From Megalopta genalis (taxonomy: Eukaryota > Arthropoda > Insecta > Hymenoptera > Halictidae): a stretch of DNA of 64,000 nt. The notes beneath the pieces are model-generated. The model searched no databases. It was given only the letters and a program-made list of their open reading frames with translations, and was not told where the DNA came from. How positions within the stretch are numbered: position 1 is the stretch's first letter; every line of letters starts with the position of its first letter. Of this stretch, positions 11,915 through 25,000 are shown one piece after another. The translations under genes and the position numbers were made by a program. Where the stretch lies: positions 248,001 to 312,000 of the forward strand of contig NW_027476282.1 of NCBI RefSeq assembly GCF_051020955.1, written 5' to 3'.

Positions 11915-14913
11915 GTGTTTCGCACGGATTTGAAGCTAACTCGGTCGTTTCGCCTGCATTTGATGCTATATCACTTATATAGCAAGTATCTGAAGCTAAA
12001 TCATTTGTTTCGTATAGATTTGAAGTTTAACCTTCTACATCGCATTGATTTGAAGCTAAATCATGTGTTTCGCATGGATTTGATGCTCATTCGTTTGTTT
12101 CCCCTGCATTTGAAGCTATTTCATTTATATCGCAAGTTTCTGATGCTATATCATGTGTTTCGCTTGGATTTGAAGCTAAACCTTCTACATCGCATGGATT
12201 TGAAGCTAACTCGTTAGTTTCGCCTGCATTTGAAGCTAAATCAATATTTCGCATGTATCTGACCTTAAATCATTTGCTTCGCACGGATTTGAAGCTAATC
12301 CTTCTACATCGCATTGATTTGAAGCTAAATCATGTGTTTCGCATGGATTTGGAGCTAAATCATTTGCTTCGCAAGGATTTGAAGCTAAACCTTCTACATA
12401 GCATTGATTTGCAGCTAAATCTTGTGTTTCGCTTGGATATGAAGCTAACTCGTTTGTTTCCGTCTGCATTTGAAGCTATATCACTTATATCCCAAGTGTT
12501 TGAAGCTAAATCATTTGTTTCGCATGGATTTGAAGCTAAACCTTCTACATCGCATTGATTTGAAGATAAATCATGTGATTCGCTTGGATTGGAAGCTAAC
12601 TCGTTGGTTTCGTCCGCATTTGAAGCTATATCACTTATATCCCAATTCTTTGAAACTAATCATTTGTTTCGCATGGATTTGAAGCTAAACGTTCTACATC
12701 GCATTGATTTAAAGCTAAATCATGTGTTTCGCTTGGATTGGAAGCTAACTCGTTTATTTCATCTGCATTTGCAGCTGTATCACTTATATCGCAAGTATCT
12801 GAAGCTAAATCATTTGTGTCGCAAGGATTTGAAGCTAAACCTTCTACATAGCATTAATTTGAAGCTTAATCATGTGTTTCGCATGGATTTGAAGCTAACT
12901 CGTTAGTTTCGTCTGCATTTGAAGCTATATCACTTATATCCCAAGTGTTTGAAGCTAAATCATTTGTTTCGCTTGGATTTGAAGCTAAACCTTCTACATC
13001 GCATTGATTTAAAGCTAAATCATGTGTTTCGCTCGGATTGGAAGCTAACTCGTTTATTTTCGTCTGCATTTGTAGCTGTATCACTTATATCGCAAGTATC
13101 TGAAGCTAAATCATTTGTGTCGCAAGGATTTGAAGCTAAACGTTCTACATCGCATTGATTTAAAGCTAAATCATGTGTTTCGCTTGGATTAGAAGCTAAC
13201 TCGTTTATTTCATCTGCATTTGCAGCTGTATCACTTATATCGCAAGTATCTGAAGCTAAATCATTTGTGTCGCAAGATTTGAAGCTAAACCTTCTACATA
13301 GCATTGATTTGAAGCTTAATCATGTGTTTCGCATGGATTTTAAGCTATCTCTTTAGTTTCGTCTGCATTTGAGGCTATATCACTTATTATCGCTAGTATC
13401 TGATGCTAAATAATTTGTTTCGCATGGATTTGAAGCTAATCCTTCTACATCGCATGGATTTGAAGCTAAACCTTCTACATAGCATTGGATTTGAAGCTTA
13501 ATCATGTGTTTCGCACGGATTTGAAGCTAACTCGGTCGTTTTGCCTGCATTTGATGCTATATCACTTATATCGCAAGTATCTGAAGCTAAATCATTTGTT
13601 TCGTATAGATTTGAAGTTTAACCTTCTACATCGCATTGATTTGAAGCTAAATCATGTGTTTCGCATGGATTTGATGCTCATTCGTTTGTTTCCCCTGCAT
13701 TTGAAGCTATTTCATTTATATCGCAAGTATCTGATGCTATATCATGTGTTTCGCTTGGATTTGAAGCTAAACCTTCTACATCGCATGGATTTGAAGCTAA
13801 CTCGTTAGTTTCGCCTGCATTTGAAGCTAAATCAATATGTCGCATGTATCTGACCTTAAATCATTTGCTTCGCACGGATTTGAAGCTAATCCTTCTACAT
13901 CGCATTGATTTGAAGCTAAATCATGTGCTTCGCATGGATTTGGAGCTAAATCATTTGCTTCGCAAGGATTTGAAGCTAAACCTTCTACATAGCATTGATT
14001 TGCAGCTAAATCTTGTGTTTCGCTTGGATATGAAGCTAACTCGTTTGTTTCCGTCTGCATTTGAAGCTATATCACTTATATCCCAAGTGTTTGAAGCTAA
14101 ATCATTTGTTTCGCATGGATTTGAAGCTAAACCTTCTACATCGCATTGATTTGAAGATAAATCATGTGATTCGCTTGGATTGGAAGCTAACTCGTTGGTT
14201 TCGTCCGCATTTGAAGCTATATCACTTATATCCCAATTGTTTGAAACTAAATCATTTGTTTCGCATGGATTTGAAGCTAAACGTTCTACATCGCATTGAT
14301 TTAAAGCTAAATCATGTGTTTCGCTTGGATTGAAAGCTAACTCGTTTATTTCATCTGCATTTGCAGCTGTATCACTTATATCGCAAGTATCTGAAGCTAA
14401 ATCATTTGTGTCGCAAGGATTTGAAGCTAAACCTTCTACATAGCATTAATTTGGAGCTTAATCATGTGTTTCGCATGGATTTGAAGCTAACTCGTTAGTT
14501 TCGTCTGCATTTGAAGCTATATCACTTATATCCCAAGTGTTTGAAGCTAAATCATTTGTTTCGCATGGATTTGAAGCTAAACCTTCTACATCGCATTGAT
14601 TTAAAGCTAAATCATGTGTTTCGCTCGGATTGGAAGCTAACTCGTTTATTTCGTCTGCATTTGTAGCTGTATCACTTATATCGCAAGTATCTGAAGCTAA
14701 ATCATTTGTGTCGCAAGGATTTGAAGCTAAACGTTCTACATCGCATTGATTTAAAGCTAAATCATGTGTTTCGCTTGGATTGGAAGCTAACTCGTTTATT
14801 TCATCTGCATTTGCAGCTGTATCACTTATATCGCAAGTATCTGAAGCTAAATCATTTGTGTCGCAAAGATTTGAAGCTAAACATTCTACATAGCATTGAT
14901 TTGAAGCTTAATC

Positions 14914-15414
14914 ATGTGTGTCGCATGGATTTTGAAGCTAACTCGTTTGATTCGTTTGAATTTTATGCTATATCACTTATATCGCAAGTATCTGATGCTA
15001 AATCATTTGTTTCGCATGGATTTGAAGCTAAACTTTCTACATCGCATTGATTTTAAGCAACATCATGTGTTTTGCATGGATTTGATGCTGACTCGTTTGT
15101 TCCCCCTGCATTTGAAGCTATATCAGTTATATCGCAAGTTTCTGATGCTAAATCATTTGTTTCGCATGGATTTGAATCTAAACCTTCTACATCGCATTGA
15201 TTTACAGCTAAATCATGTGTTTCGCTTGGATTTGAAGCTAACTCGTTAGTTTCGCCTGTATTTGAAGCTATATCACTTATACCCCAAGTGTTTGGTGCTA
15301 AATCATTTGTTGCGAATGGATTTGAAGCTAAACCTTCTACATCGCATGGATTTGAAGCTAACTCGTTAGTTTCGCCTGCATTTGAAGCTAAATCAATATG
15401 TCGCATGTATCTGA
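14914..15414. repeat. 500-bp segment present three times, copy 1
   Basis: This segment begins with a 31-bp unit (gtgtgtcgcatggattttg) and an odd D unit gattcgtttgaattttatgc, and ends at the hybrid marker tcaatatgtcgcatgtatct. It recurs at offset +4,202 (19,116-19,616) and again at a further +3,571 (22,687-23,187). It also carries the shared variants gattttaagcaacatcatg, gttccccctgcatttg and gatttacagctaaatc. The first two copies stay similar for a few hundred bases past the marker, to about 15,800 and 20,000. Confidence 0.88.
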
Positions 15415-16560
15415 CCTTAAATCATTTGCTTCGCATGGATTTGAAGCTAATCCTTCTACATCGCATTGATTTGAAGCTAAATCATGTGTTTCGCATGGAT
15501 TTGGAGCTAAATCATTTGCTTCGCATGAATTTGAAGCTAAGCCTTCTACTTCGCATGGATTTAAAGCTAAATGATGTGTGTCGCATGGATTTTGAAGCTA
15601 ACTCGTTTGATTCGTCTGCATTTGAAGCTATATCACTTATATCCCAAGTGTTTGATGCTAAATCATTTGTTTCGCATGGAATTGAAGCTAAACCATCTAC
15701 ATCGCATTCATTTGCAGCTAAATCATGTGTTTTGCATGGATTTGATGCTAACTCGTTTGTTTCCCCTGCATTTGAAGCTATATCAGTTATATCGCAAGTA
15801 TCTGAAGCTAAATCATTTGTTTCGCATGGATAGGAAGCTAAACCTTCTACATCGCATTGATTTGCAGCTAAATAATGTGTTTCGCATGGATTTGAAGCTA
15901 ACTCGTTAGTTTCGCCTGCATTTGAAGCTAAATCAATATGTCGCATGTATCTGAACTTAAATCATTTGTTTCGCATGGATTTGAAGCTAAGCCTTCTACA
16001 TCGCATTGATTTAAAGATAAATGATGTGTATCGCATGGATTTTGATGCTAACTCGTTTGTTTCTCCTGCATTTGAAGCTATATCACTTATATCGCATTAT
16101 CTGAACCTAAATCATTTGTTTCGCATGAATTTGAAGCTAAGCCTTCTACTTCGCATGGATTTAAAGCTAAATGATGTGTGTCGCATGGATTTTGAAGCTA
16201 TCCCGTTTGATTCGTCTGCATTTGAAACTATATCACTTATATCCCAAATGTTTGATGTTAGATCATTTCTTTCGCATGGATTTGCAGCTAAACCTTCTAC
16301 ATCGCATTGATTTGATGCTAAATCTTTGTTTCGCATGGATTTGAAGCTAAACCTTCTACATCGTATCGATTTCAAGCTAAATGATATGTATCGCATGGAT
16401 TTTGAAGCTATCCCGTTTGATTCGTCTGCATTTGCAGCTATATCACTTATATCACAAGTGTTTGAAGCTAAATCATTTGTTTCGCATGGATTTGAATCTA
16501 AACCTTCTACATCGTATTGATTTGAAGCTAAATCATGTGTTTTGCATGGATTTGAAGCTA

Positions 16561-16860
16561 ATCCTTCTACATCGCGTTGATTTGAAGCTAAATCATGTGT
16601 TTTGCATGGATTTGATGCTAACTCGTTTGTTTCCCCTGCATTTGAAGCTATATCAGTTATATCGCCAGTATCTGATGCTAAATCATTTGTTTCGCATGGA
16701 TTTGAAGCTAATCCTTCTACATCGCGTTGATTTGAAGCTAAATCATGTGTTTTGCATGGATTTGATGCTAACTCGTTTGTTTCCCCTGCATTTGAAGCTA
16801 TATCAGTTAGATAGCAAGTATCTGATGCTAAATCATTTGTTTCGCATGGATTTGAAGCTA
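16561..16860. repeat. Perfectly duplicated 150-bp pentamer
   Basis: The pentamer beginning atccttctacatcgcgttga at 16,561 is followed 150 bp later, at 16,711, by a copy starting with the same rare cgcgttga variant. The first carries cgccagtatc in its E unit. The second carries cagttagatagcaagt, as in the distant copy at 11,219. This looks like a simple one-pentamer slip or unequal exchange within the duplicated block. Confidence 0.8.
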
Positions 16861-19800
16861 AACCTTCTACATCGCATTGATTTGAAGCTAAATCATGTGT
16901 TTTGCATGGATTTTATGCTAACTCGTTTGTTTCCCCTGCATTTGGAGCTATATCAGTTATATCGCAAGTTTCTGATGCTAAATCATTTGTTTCGCATGGA
17001 TTTGAAGCTAAACCTTCTACATCGCATTGATGTACAGCTATATCATGCGTTTCGCATGGATTTGAAGCTAACTCGTTAGTTTGGCTTGCATTTGAAGCTA
17101 TATCACTTATACCCCAAGTGTTTGATGCTAAATCATTTGTTTCGAATGGATTTGAATCTATACCTTCTACATCGCATTGATTTGAAGCTAAATCATGTGT
17201 TTCGCTTGGATTTGAAGCTATTCCTTCTACATCGCTTTGATTTGAAGCTTAATCATGTGTTTTGCATGGATTCGATGCTCATTCGTTTGTTTCCCCTGCA
17301 TTTGAGGCTATATCAGTTATATCGCAAGTATCTGATGCTAAATCATTTGATTCGCATGGATTTGAAGCTACACCTTCTACAGCGCATTGATTTGCAGCTA
17401 AATCATTTGCTTCGCAAGGATTTGAAGCTAAACCTTCTACATAGCATTGATTTGCAGCTAAATCTTGTGTTTCGCTTGGATATGAAGCTAACTCGTTTGT
17501 TTCCGTCTGCATTTGAAGCTATATCACTTATATCCCAAGTGTTTGAAGCTAAATCATTTGTTTCGCATGGATTTGAAGCTAAACCTTCTACATCGCATTG
17601 ATTTGAAGATAAATCATGTGATTCGCTTGGATTGGAAGCTAACTCGTTGGTTTCGTCCGCATTTGAAGCTATATCACTTATATCCCAATTCTTTGAAACT
17701 AAATCATTTGTTTCGCATGGATTTGAAGCTAAACGTTCTACATCGCATTGATTTAAAGCTAAATCATGTGTTTCGCTTGGATTGGAAGCTAACTCGTTTA
17801 TTTCATCTGCATTTGCAGCCGTATCACTTATATCGCAAGTATCTGAAGCTAAATCATTTGTGTCGCAAGGATTTGAAGCTAAACCTTCTACATAGCATTA
17901 ATTTGAAGCTTAATCATGTGTTTCGCATGGATTTGAAGCTAACTCGTTAGTTTCGTCTGCATTTGAAGCTATATCACTTATATCCCAAGTGTTTGAAGCT
18001 GAATCATTTGTTTCGCATGGATTTGAAGCTAAACCTTCTACATCGCATTGATTTAAAGCTAAATCATGTGTTTCGCTCGGATTGGAAGCTAACTCGTTTA
18101 TTTCGTCTGCATTTGTAGCTGTATCACTTATATCGCAAGTATCTGAAGCTAAATCATTTGTGTCGCAAGGATTTGAAGCTAAACGTTCTACATCGCATTG
18201 ATTTAAAGCTAAATCATGTGTTTCGCTTGGATTGGAAGCTAACTCGTTTATTTCATCTGCATTTGCAGCTGTATCACTTATATCGCAAGTATCTGAAGCT
18301 AAATCATTTGTGTCGCAAGGATTTGAAGCTAAACCTTCTACATAGCATTGATTTGAAGCTTAATCATGTGTTTCGCATGGATTTTAAGCTATCTCATTAG
18401 TTTCGTCTGCATTTGAAGCTATATCACTTATATCGCTAGTATCTGATGCTAAATAATTTGTTTCGCATGGATTTGAAGCTAATCCTTCTACATCGCATTG
18501 ATTTGAAGCTAAATCATGTGTTTCGCATGGATTTGGAGCTATCTCGTTAGTTTCGTCTGCATTTGAAGATATATCACTTATGTCCCAAGTGTTTGAAGAT
18601 AAATCATTTGTTTCGCATGGATTTCAAGCTAAACCTTCTACATAGCATTGATTTGCAGCTAAATCGTGTGTTTCGCATGGATTTGAAGCTAACTCGTTTG
18701 TTTCGTCTGCATTTGAAGCTATATCACATATATCCTAAGTGTTTGAAGCTCAATCATTTGCTTCGCATGGATTTGAAGCTAAACCTTCTACATAGCATTG
18801 ATTTGAAGCTTAATCATGTGTTTCGCACGGATTTGAAGCTAACTCGGTCGTTTCGCCTGCATTTGATGCTATATCACTTATATCGCAAGTATCTGAAGCT
18901 AAATCATTTGTTTCGTATAGATTTGAAGTTTAACCTTCTACATCGCATTGATTTGAAGCTTAATCATGTGTTTCGCATGGATTTGAAGCTAACTCGTTAG
19001 TTTCGTCTGCATTTGAAGCTGTATCACTTATATTGCAAGTATCTGAAGCTAAATCATTGGTGTCGCAAGGATTTGAAGCTAAACCTTCTACATAGCATTG
19101 ATTTGAAGCTTAATCATGTGTGTCGCATGGATTTTGAAGCTAACTCGTTTGATTCGTTTGAATTTTATGCTATATCACTTATATCGCAAGTATCTGATGC
19201 TAAATCATTTGTTTCGCATGGATTTGAAGCTAAACTTTCTACATCGCATTGATTTTAAGCAACATCATGTGTTTTGCATGGATTTGATGCTGACTCGTTT
19301 GTTCCCCCTGCATTTGAAGCTATATCAGTTATATCGCAAGTTTCTGATGCTAAATCATTTGTTTCGCATGGATTTGAATCTAAACCTTCTACATCGCATT
19401 GATTTACAGCTAAATCATGTGTTTCGCTTGGATTTGAAGCTAACTCGTTAGTTTCGCCTGTATTTGAAGCTATATCACTTATACCCTAAGTGTTTGGTGC
19501 TAAATCATTTGTTTCGAATGGATTTGAAGCTAAACCTTCTACATCGCATGGATTTGAAGCTAACTCGTTAGTTTCGCCTGCATTTGATGCTAAATCAATA
19601 TGTCGCATGTATCTGACCTTTAATCATTTGCTTCGCATGGATTTGAAGCTAATCCTTCTACATCGCATTGATTTGAAGCTAAATCATGTGTTTCGCATGG
19701 ATTTGGAGCTAAATCATTTGCTTCGCATGAATTTGAAGCTAAGCCTTCTACTTCGCATGGATTTAAAGCTAATTGATGTGTGTCGCATGGATTTTGAAGC

Positions 19801-22800
19801 TAACTCGTTTGATTCGTCTGCATTTGAAGCTATATCACTTATATCCCAAGTGTTTGATGCTAAATCATTTGTTTCGCATGGAATTGAAGCTAAACCATCT
19901 ACATCGCATTCATTTGCAGCTAAATCATGTGTTTTGCATGGATTTGATGCTAACTCTTTTGTTCCCCCTGCATTTGAAGCTATATCATTTATATCGCAAG
20001 TATCTGATGCTAAATCATTTGTTTCGCATGGATTTGAAGCTAATCCTTCTACATCGCATTGATTTGAAGCTAAATCATGTGTTTCGCATGGATTGGAAGC
20101 TAACTCGTTTATTTCATCTGCATTTGCAGCTGTATCACTTATATCGCAAGTATCTGAAGCTAAATCATTTGTGTCGCAAGGATTTGAAGCTAAACCTTCT
20201 ACATAGCATTAATTTGAAGCTTAATCATGTGTTTCGCATGGATTTGAAGCTAACTCGTTAGTTTCGTCTGCATTTGAAGCTATATCACTTATATCCCAAG
20301 TGTTTGAAGCTAAATCATTTGTTTCGCATGGTTTTGAAGCTAAACCTTCTACATCGCATTGATTTAAAGCTAAATCATGTGTTTCGCTCGGATTGGAAGC
20401 TAACTCGTTTATTTCGTCTGCATTTGTAGCTGTATCACTTATATCGCAAGTATCTGAAGCTAAATCATTTGTGTCGCAAGGATTTGAAGCTAAACGCTCT
20501 ACATCGCATTGATTTAAAGCTAAATCATGTGTTTCGCTTGGATTGGAAGCTAACTCGTTTATTTCATCTGCATTTGCAGCTGTATCACTTATATCGCAAG
20601 TATCTGAAGCTAAATCATTTGTGTCGCAAGGATTTGAAGCTAAACCTTCTACATAGCATTGATTTGAAGCTTAATCATGTGTTTCGCATGGATTTTAAGC
20701 TATCTCATTAGTTTCGTCTGCATTTGAAGCTATATCACTTATATCGCTAGTATCTGATGCTAAATAATTTGTTTCGCATGGATTTGAAGCTAATCCTTCT
20801 ACATCGCATTGATTTGAAGCTAAATCATGTGTTTCGCATGGATTTAGAGCTATCTCGTTAGTTTCGTCTGCATTTGAAGATGTATCACTTATATCCCAAG
20901 TGTTTGAAGATAAATCATTTGTTTCGCATGGATTTCAAGCTAAACCTTCTACATAGCATTGATTTGCAGCTAAATCGTGTGTTTCGCATGGATTTGAAGC
21001 TAACTCGTTTGTTTCGTCTGCATTTGAAGCTATATCACATATAACCTAAGTGTTTGAAGCTCAATCATTTGCTTCGCATGGATTTGAAGCTAAACCTTCT
21101 ACATAGCATTGATTTGAAGCTTAATCATGTGTTTCGCACGGATTTGAAGCTAACTCGGTCGTTTCGCCTGCATTTGATGCTATATCACTTATATCGCAAG
21201 TATCTGAAGCTAAATCATTTGTTTCGTATAGATTTGAAGTTTAACCTTCTACATCGCATTGATTTGAAGCTAAATCATGTGTTTCGCATGGATTTGATGC
21301 TCATTCGTTTGTTTCCCCTGCATTTGAAGCTATTTCATTTATATCGCAAGTATCTGATGCTATATCATGTGTTTCGCTTGGATTTAAAGCTAAACCTTCT
21401 ACATCGCATGGATTTGAAGCTAACTCGTTAGTTTCGCCTGCATTTGAAGCTAAATCAATATGTCGCATGTATCTGACCTTAAATCATTTTCTTCGCACGG
21501 ATTTGAAGCTAATCCTTCTACATCGCATTGATTTGAAGCTAAATCATGTGTTTCGCATGGATTTGGAGCTAAATCATTTGCTTCGCAAGGATTTGAAGCT
21601 AAACCTTCTACATAGCATTGATTTGCAGCTAAATCTTGTGTTTCGCTTGGATATGAAGCTAACTCGTTTGTTTCCGTCTGCATTTGAAGCTATATCACTT
21701 ATATCCCAAGTGTTTGAAGCTAAATCATTTGTTTCGCATGGATTTGAAGCTAAACCTTCTACATCGCATTGATTTGAAGATAAATCATGTGATTCGCTTG
21801 GATTGGAAGCTAACTCGTTGGTTTCGTCCGCATTTGAAGCTATATCACTTATATCCCAATTGTTTGAAACTAAATCATTTGTTTCGCATGGATTTGAAGC
21901 TAAACGTTCTACATCGCATTGATTTAAAGCTAAATCATGTGTTTCGCTTGGATTGGAAGCTAACTCGTTTATTTCATCTGCATTTGCAGCTGTATCACTT
22001 ATATCGCAAGTATCTGAAGCTAAATCATTTGTGTCGCAAGGATTTGAAGCTAAACCTTCTACATAGCATTAATTTGAAGCTTAATCATGTGTTTCGCATG
22101 GATTTGAAGCTAACTCGTTAGTTTCGTCTGCATTTGAAGCTATATCACTTATATCCCAAGTGTTTGAAGCTAAATCATTTGTTTCGCATGGATTTGAAGC
22201 TAAACCTTTTACATCGCATTGATTTAAAGCTAAATCATGTGTTTCGCTCGGATTGGATGCTAACTCGTTTATTTCGTCTGCATTTGTAGCTGTATCACTT
22301 ATATCCCAAGTGTTTGAAGATAAATCATTTGTTTCGCATGGATTTCAAGCTAAACCTTCTACATAGCATTGATTTGCAGCTAAATCGTGTGTTTCGCATG
22401 GATTTGAAGCTAACTCGTTTGTTTCGTCTGCATTTGAAGCTATATCACATATATCCTAAGTGTTTGAAGCTCAATCATTTGCTTCGCATGGATTTGAAGC
22501 TAATCCTTCTACATGGCATTGATTTGAAGCTTAATCATGTGTTTCGCATGGATTTGCAGCTAACTCGTTAGTTTCGTCTGCATTTGAAGCTGTATCACTT
22601 ATATTGCAAGTATCTGAAGCTAAATCATTGGTGTCGCAAGGATTTGAAGCTAAACCTTCTACATAGCATTGATTTGAAGCTTAATCATGTGTGTCGCATG
22701 GATTTTGAAGCTAACTCGTTTGATTCGTTTGAATTTTATGCTATATCACTTATATCGCAAGTATCTGATGCTAAATCATTTGTTTCCCATGGATTTGAAG

Positions 22801-23990
22801 CTAAACTTTCTACATCGCATTGATTTTAAGCAACATCATGTGTTTTGCATGGATTTGATGCTGACTCGTTTGTTCCCCCTGCATTTGAAGCTATATCAGT
22901 TATATCGCAAGTTTCTGATGCTAAATCATTTGTTTCGCATGGATTTGAATCTAAACCTTCTACATCGCATTGATTTACAGCTAAATCATGTGTTTCGCTT
23001 GGATTTGAAGCTAACTCGTTAGTTTCGCCTGTATTTGAAGCTATATCACTTATACCCCAAGTGTTTGGTGCTAAATCATTTGTTTCGAATGGATTTGAAG
23101 CTAAACCTTCTACATCGCATGGATTTGAAGCTAACTCGTTAGTTTCGCCTGCATTTGAAGCTAAATCAATATGTCGCATGTATCTGACCTTAAATCATTT
23201 GCTTCGCATGGATTTGAAGCTAATCCTTCTACATCGCATTGATTTGAAGCTAAATCATGTGTTTCGCATGGATTTGGAGCTAAATCATTTGCTTCGCAAG
23301 GATTTGAAGCTAAACCTTCTACATAGCATTGATTTGCAGCTAAATCTTGTGTTTCGCTTGGATATGAAGCTAACTCGTTTGTTTCCGTCTGCATTTGAAG
23401 CTGTATCACTTATATCGCAAGTATCTGAAGCTAAATCATTTGTGTCGCAAGGATTTGTAGCTAAACCTTCTACATAGCATTGATTTGAAGCTTAATCATG
23501 TGTTTCGCATGGATTTGAAGCTAACTCGTTGCTTTCGTCCGCATTTGAAGCTATATCACTTATATCCCAATTGTTTGAAACTAAATCATTTGTTTCGCAT
23601 GAATTTGAAGCTAAACGTTCTACATCGCATTGATTTAAAGCTAAATCATGTGTTTCGCTTGGATTGGAAGCTAACTCGTTTATTTCATCTGCATTTGCAG
23701 CTGTATCACTTATATCGCAAGTATCTGAAGCTAAATCATTTGTGTCGCAAGGATTTGAAGCTAAACCTTCTACATAGCATTGATTTGAAGCTTAATCATG
23801 TGTTTCGCATGGATTTGAAGCTAACTCGTTAGTTTCGTCTGCATTTGAAGCTATATCACTTATATCCCAAGTGTTTGAAGCTAAATCATTAGTTTCGTCT
23901 GCATTTGAAGCTATATCACTTATATCGCTAGTATCTGATGCTAAATAATTTGTTTCGCATGGATTTGAAGCTAATCCTTCTACATCGCAT
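16593..23990. repeat. Mosaic block B: rearranged copies of block A
   Basis: This block is built from segments already seen at 9.9-16 kb in a new order. 16,593-17,406 copies 11,101-11,914; 17,404-18,360 resembles 12,361-13,320 (offset about 5,043). 19,116-20,000 copies 14,914-15,800 (offset 4,202). 21,124-21,960 copies 13,501-14,335 (offset 7,623). 22,687-23,187 is the third copy of the 14,914 segment. Several units contain catagcattg in place of catcgcattg, and gcttaatcatg in place of gctaaatcatg. These become frequent from here on; the latter is a stop codon in the - frame. Nothing but repeat was found. Confidence 0.86.
17390..17410. other. Recombination junction between two satellite segments
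   Basis: Left of here the sequence follows the 11,101-11,914 segment (offset 5,492). Right of here it follows the segment starting near 12,361 (offset 5,043). Relative to the parental order, 449 bp, close to three pentamers, is missing. Both parents share the bases around gctaaatcat at the joint, which fits unequal homologous exchange between misaligned monomers. The exact breakpoint cannot be placed within the shared bases. Confidence 0.8.
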
Positions 23991-25000
23991 TGGTTTGAAG
24001 CTAAATCATGTGTTTCGCATGGATTTGGAGCTATCTCGTTAGTTTCGTCTGCATTTGAAGATATATCACTTATATCCCAAGTGTTTGAAGATAAATCATT
24101 TGTTTCGCATGGATTTCAGGCTAAACCTTCTACATAGCATTGATTTGCAGCTAAATCGTGTGTTTCGCATGAATTTGAAGCTAACTCGTTTGTTTCGTCT
24201 GCATTTGAAGCTATATCAGTTATATCGCAAGTATCTGATGCTAAATCATTTGTTTCGCATGGATTTGAAGCTACACCTTCTACATCGCATTGATTTGCAG
24301 CTAAATCATGTGTTTTGCATGGTTATGATGCTAACTCGTTTTTTTCCCCTGCATTTGAAGCTATATCAGTTATATCGCAAGTATCTGATGCTAAATCATT
24401 TGTTTTGCGTGGACTTGAAGCTAAACCATCTACATCGCATTCATTTGCAGCTAAATCATGTGTTTTGCATGGATTTGATGCTAACTCGTTTGTTTCCCCT
24501 GCATTTGAAGCTATATCAGTTATATCGCCAGTATCTGATGCTAAATCATTTGTTTCGCATGGATTTGAAGCTAAAATTTCAACATCGCATTGATTTGAAG
24601 CAAAATCATGTGTTTTGCATGGATTTGATGCTGACTCGTTTGCTCCCCCTGCATTTGAAGCTATATCAGTTATATAGCAAGTATCTGATGCTAAATCATT
24701 TGTTTCGCATGGATTTGAAGCTAATCCTTCTACATCGCATTGATTTGAAGCTAAATCATGTGTTTTGCATGGATTTGATGCTAACTCGTTTGTTTCCCCT
24801 GCATTTGAAGCTATATCAGTTATATCGCAAGTATCTGAAGCTAAATCATTTGTTGCGCATGGTTAGGAAGCTAAACCCTCTACATCGCATTGATTTGAAG
24901 CTAAATCATGTGTTTTGCATGGATTTTATGCTAACTCGTTTGTTTCCCCTGCATTTGAAGCTATATCAGTTATATCGCAAGTTTCTGATGCTAAATCATG
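23991..25000. repeat. Last left-subfamily pentamers
   Basis: This stretch contains regular A-B-C-D-E pentamers of the left subfamily, with C units gtgttttgcatgg, D units tttcccctgcatttgaag and E units cagttatatcgcaag. They give the longest + frame in this half (24,055-25,161, 368 codons). The tttcccctgcatttg form is last seen near 24,945. To the right, D units are almost all tttcgtctgcatttg and E units are cacttatatccc or cacttatatcgct. The block therefore marks the end of one subfamily. Confidence 0.82.

Larger units (their letters stand above)
9634..16592. repeat. Mosaic block A, marked by hybrid monomers
   Basis: This part is a mosaic of segments that recur further right. Its marker is an unusual monomer joining A-like and E-like pieces: tcaatatgtcgcatgtatct followed by gac(c)ttaaatc. 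It starts at 9,901, 12,241, 13,832, 15,393 and 15,933 here, and at 19,595, 21,455 and 23,166 in the next block. A stretch just downstream with catttgcttcgcaaggattt, catagcattgatttgcag and tcttgtgtttcgcttgg follows several of these markers. Units with an extra base (gtttccgtctgc) are common. Segments 9,901-10,440 and 12,241-12,780 are close copies (offset 2,340-2,341 bp). No gene was seen. Confidence 0.85.
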
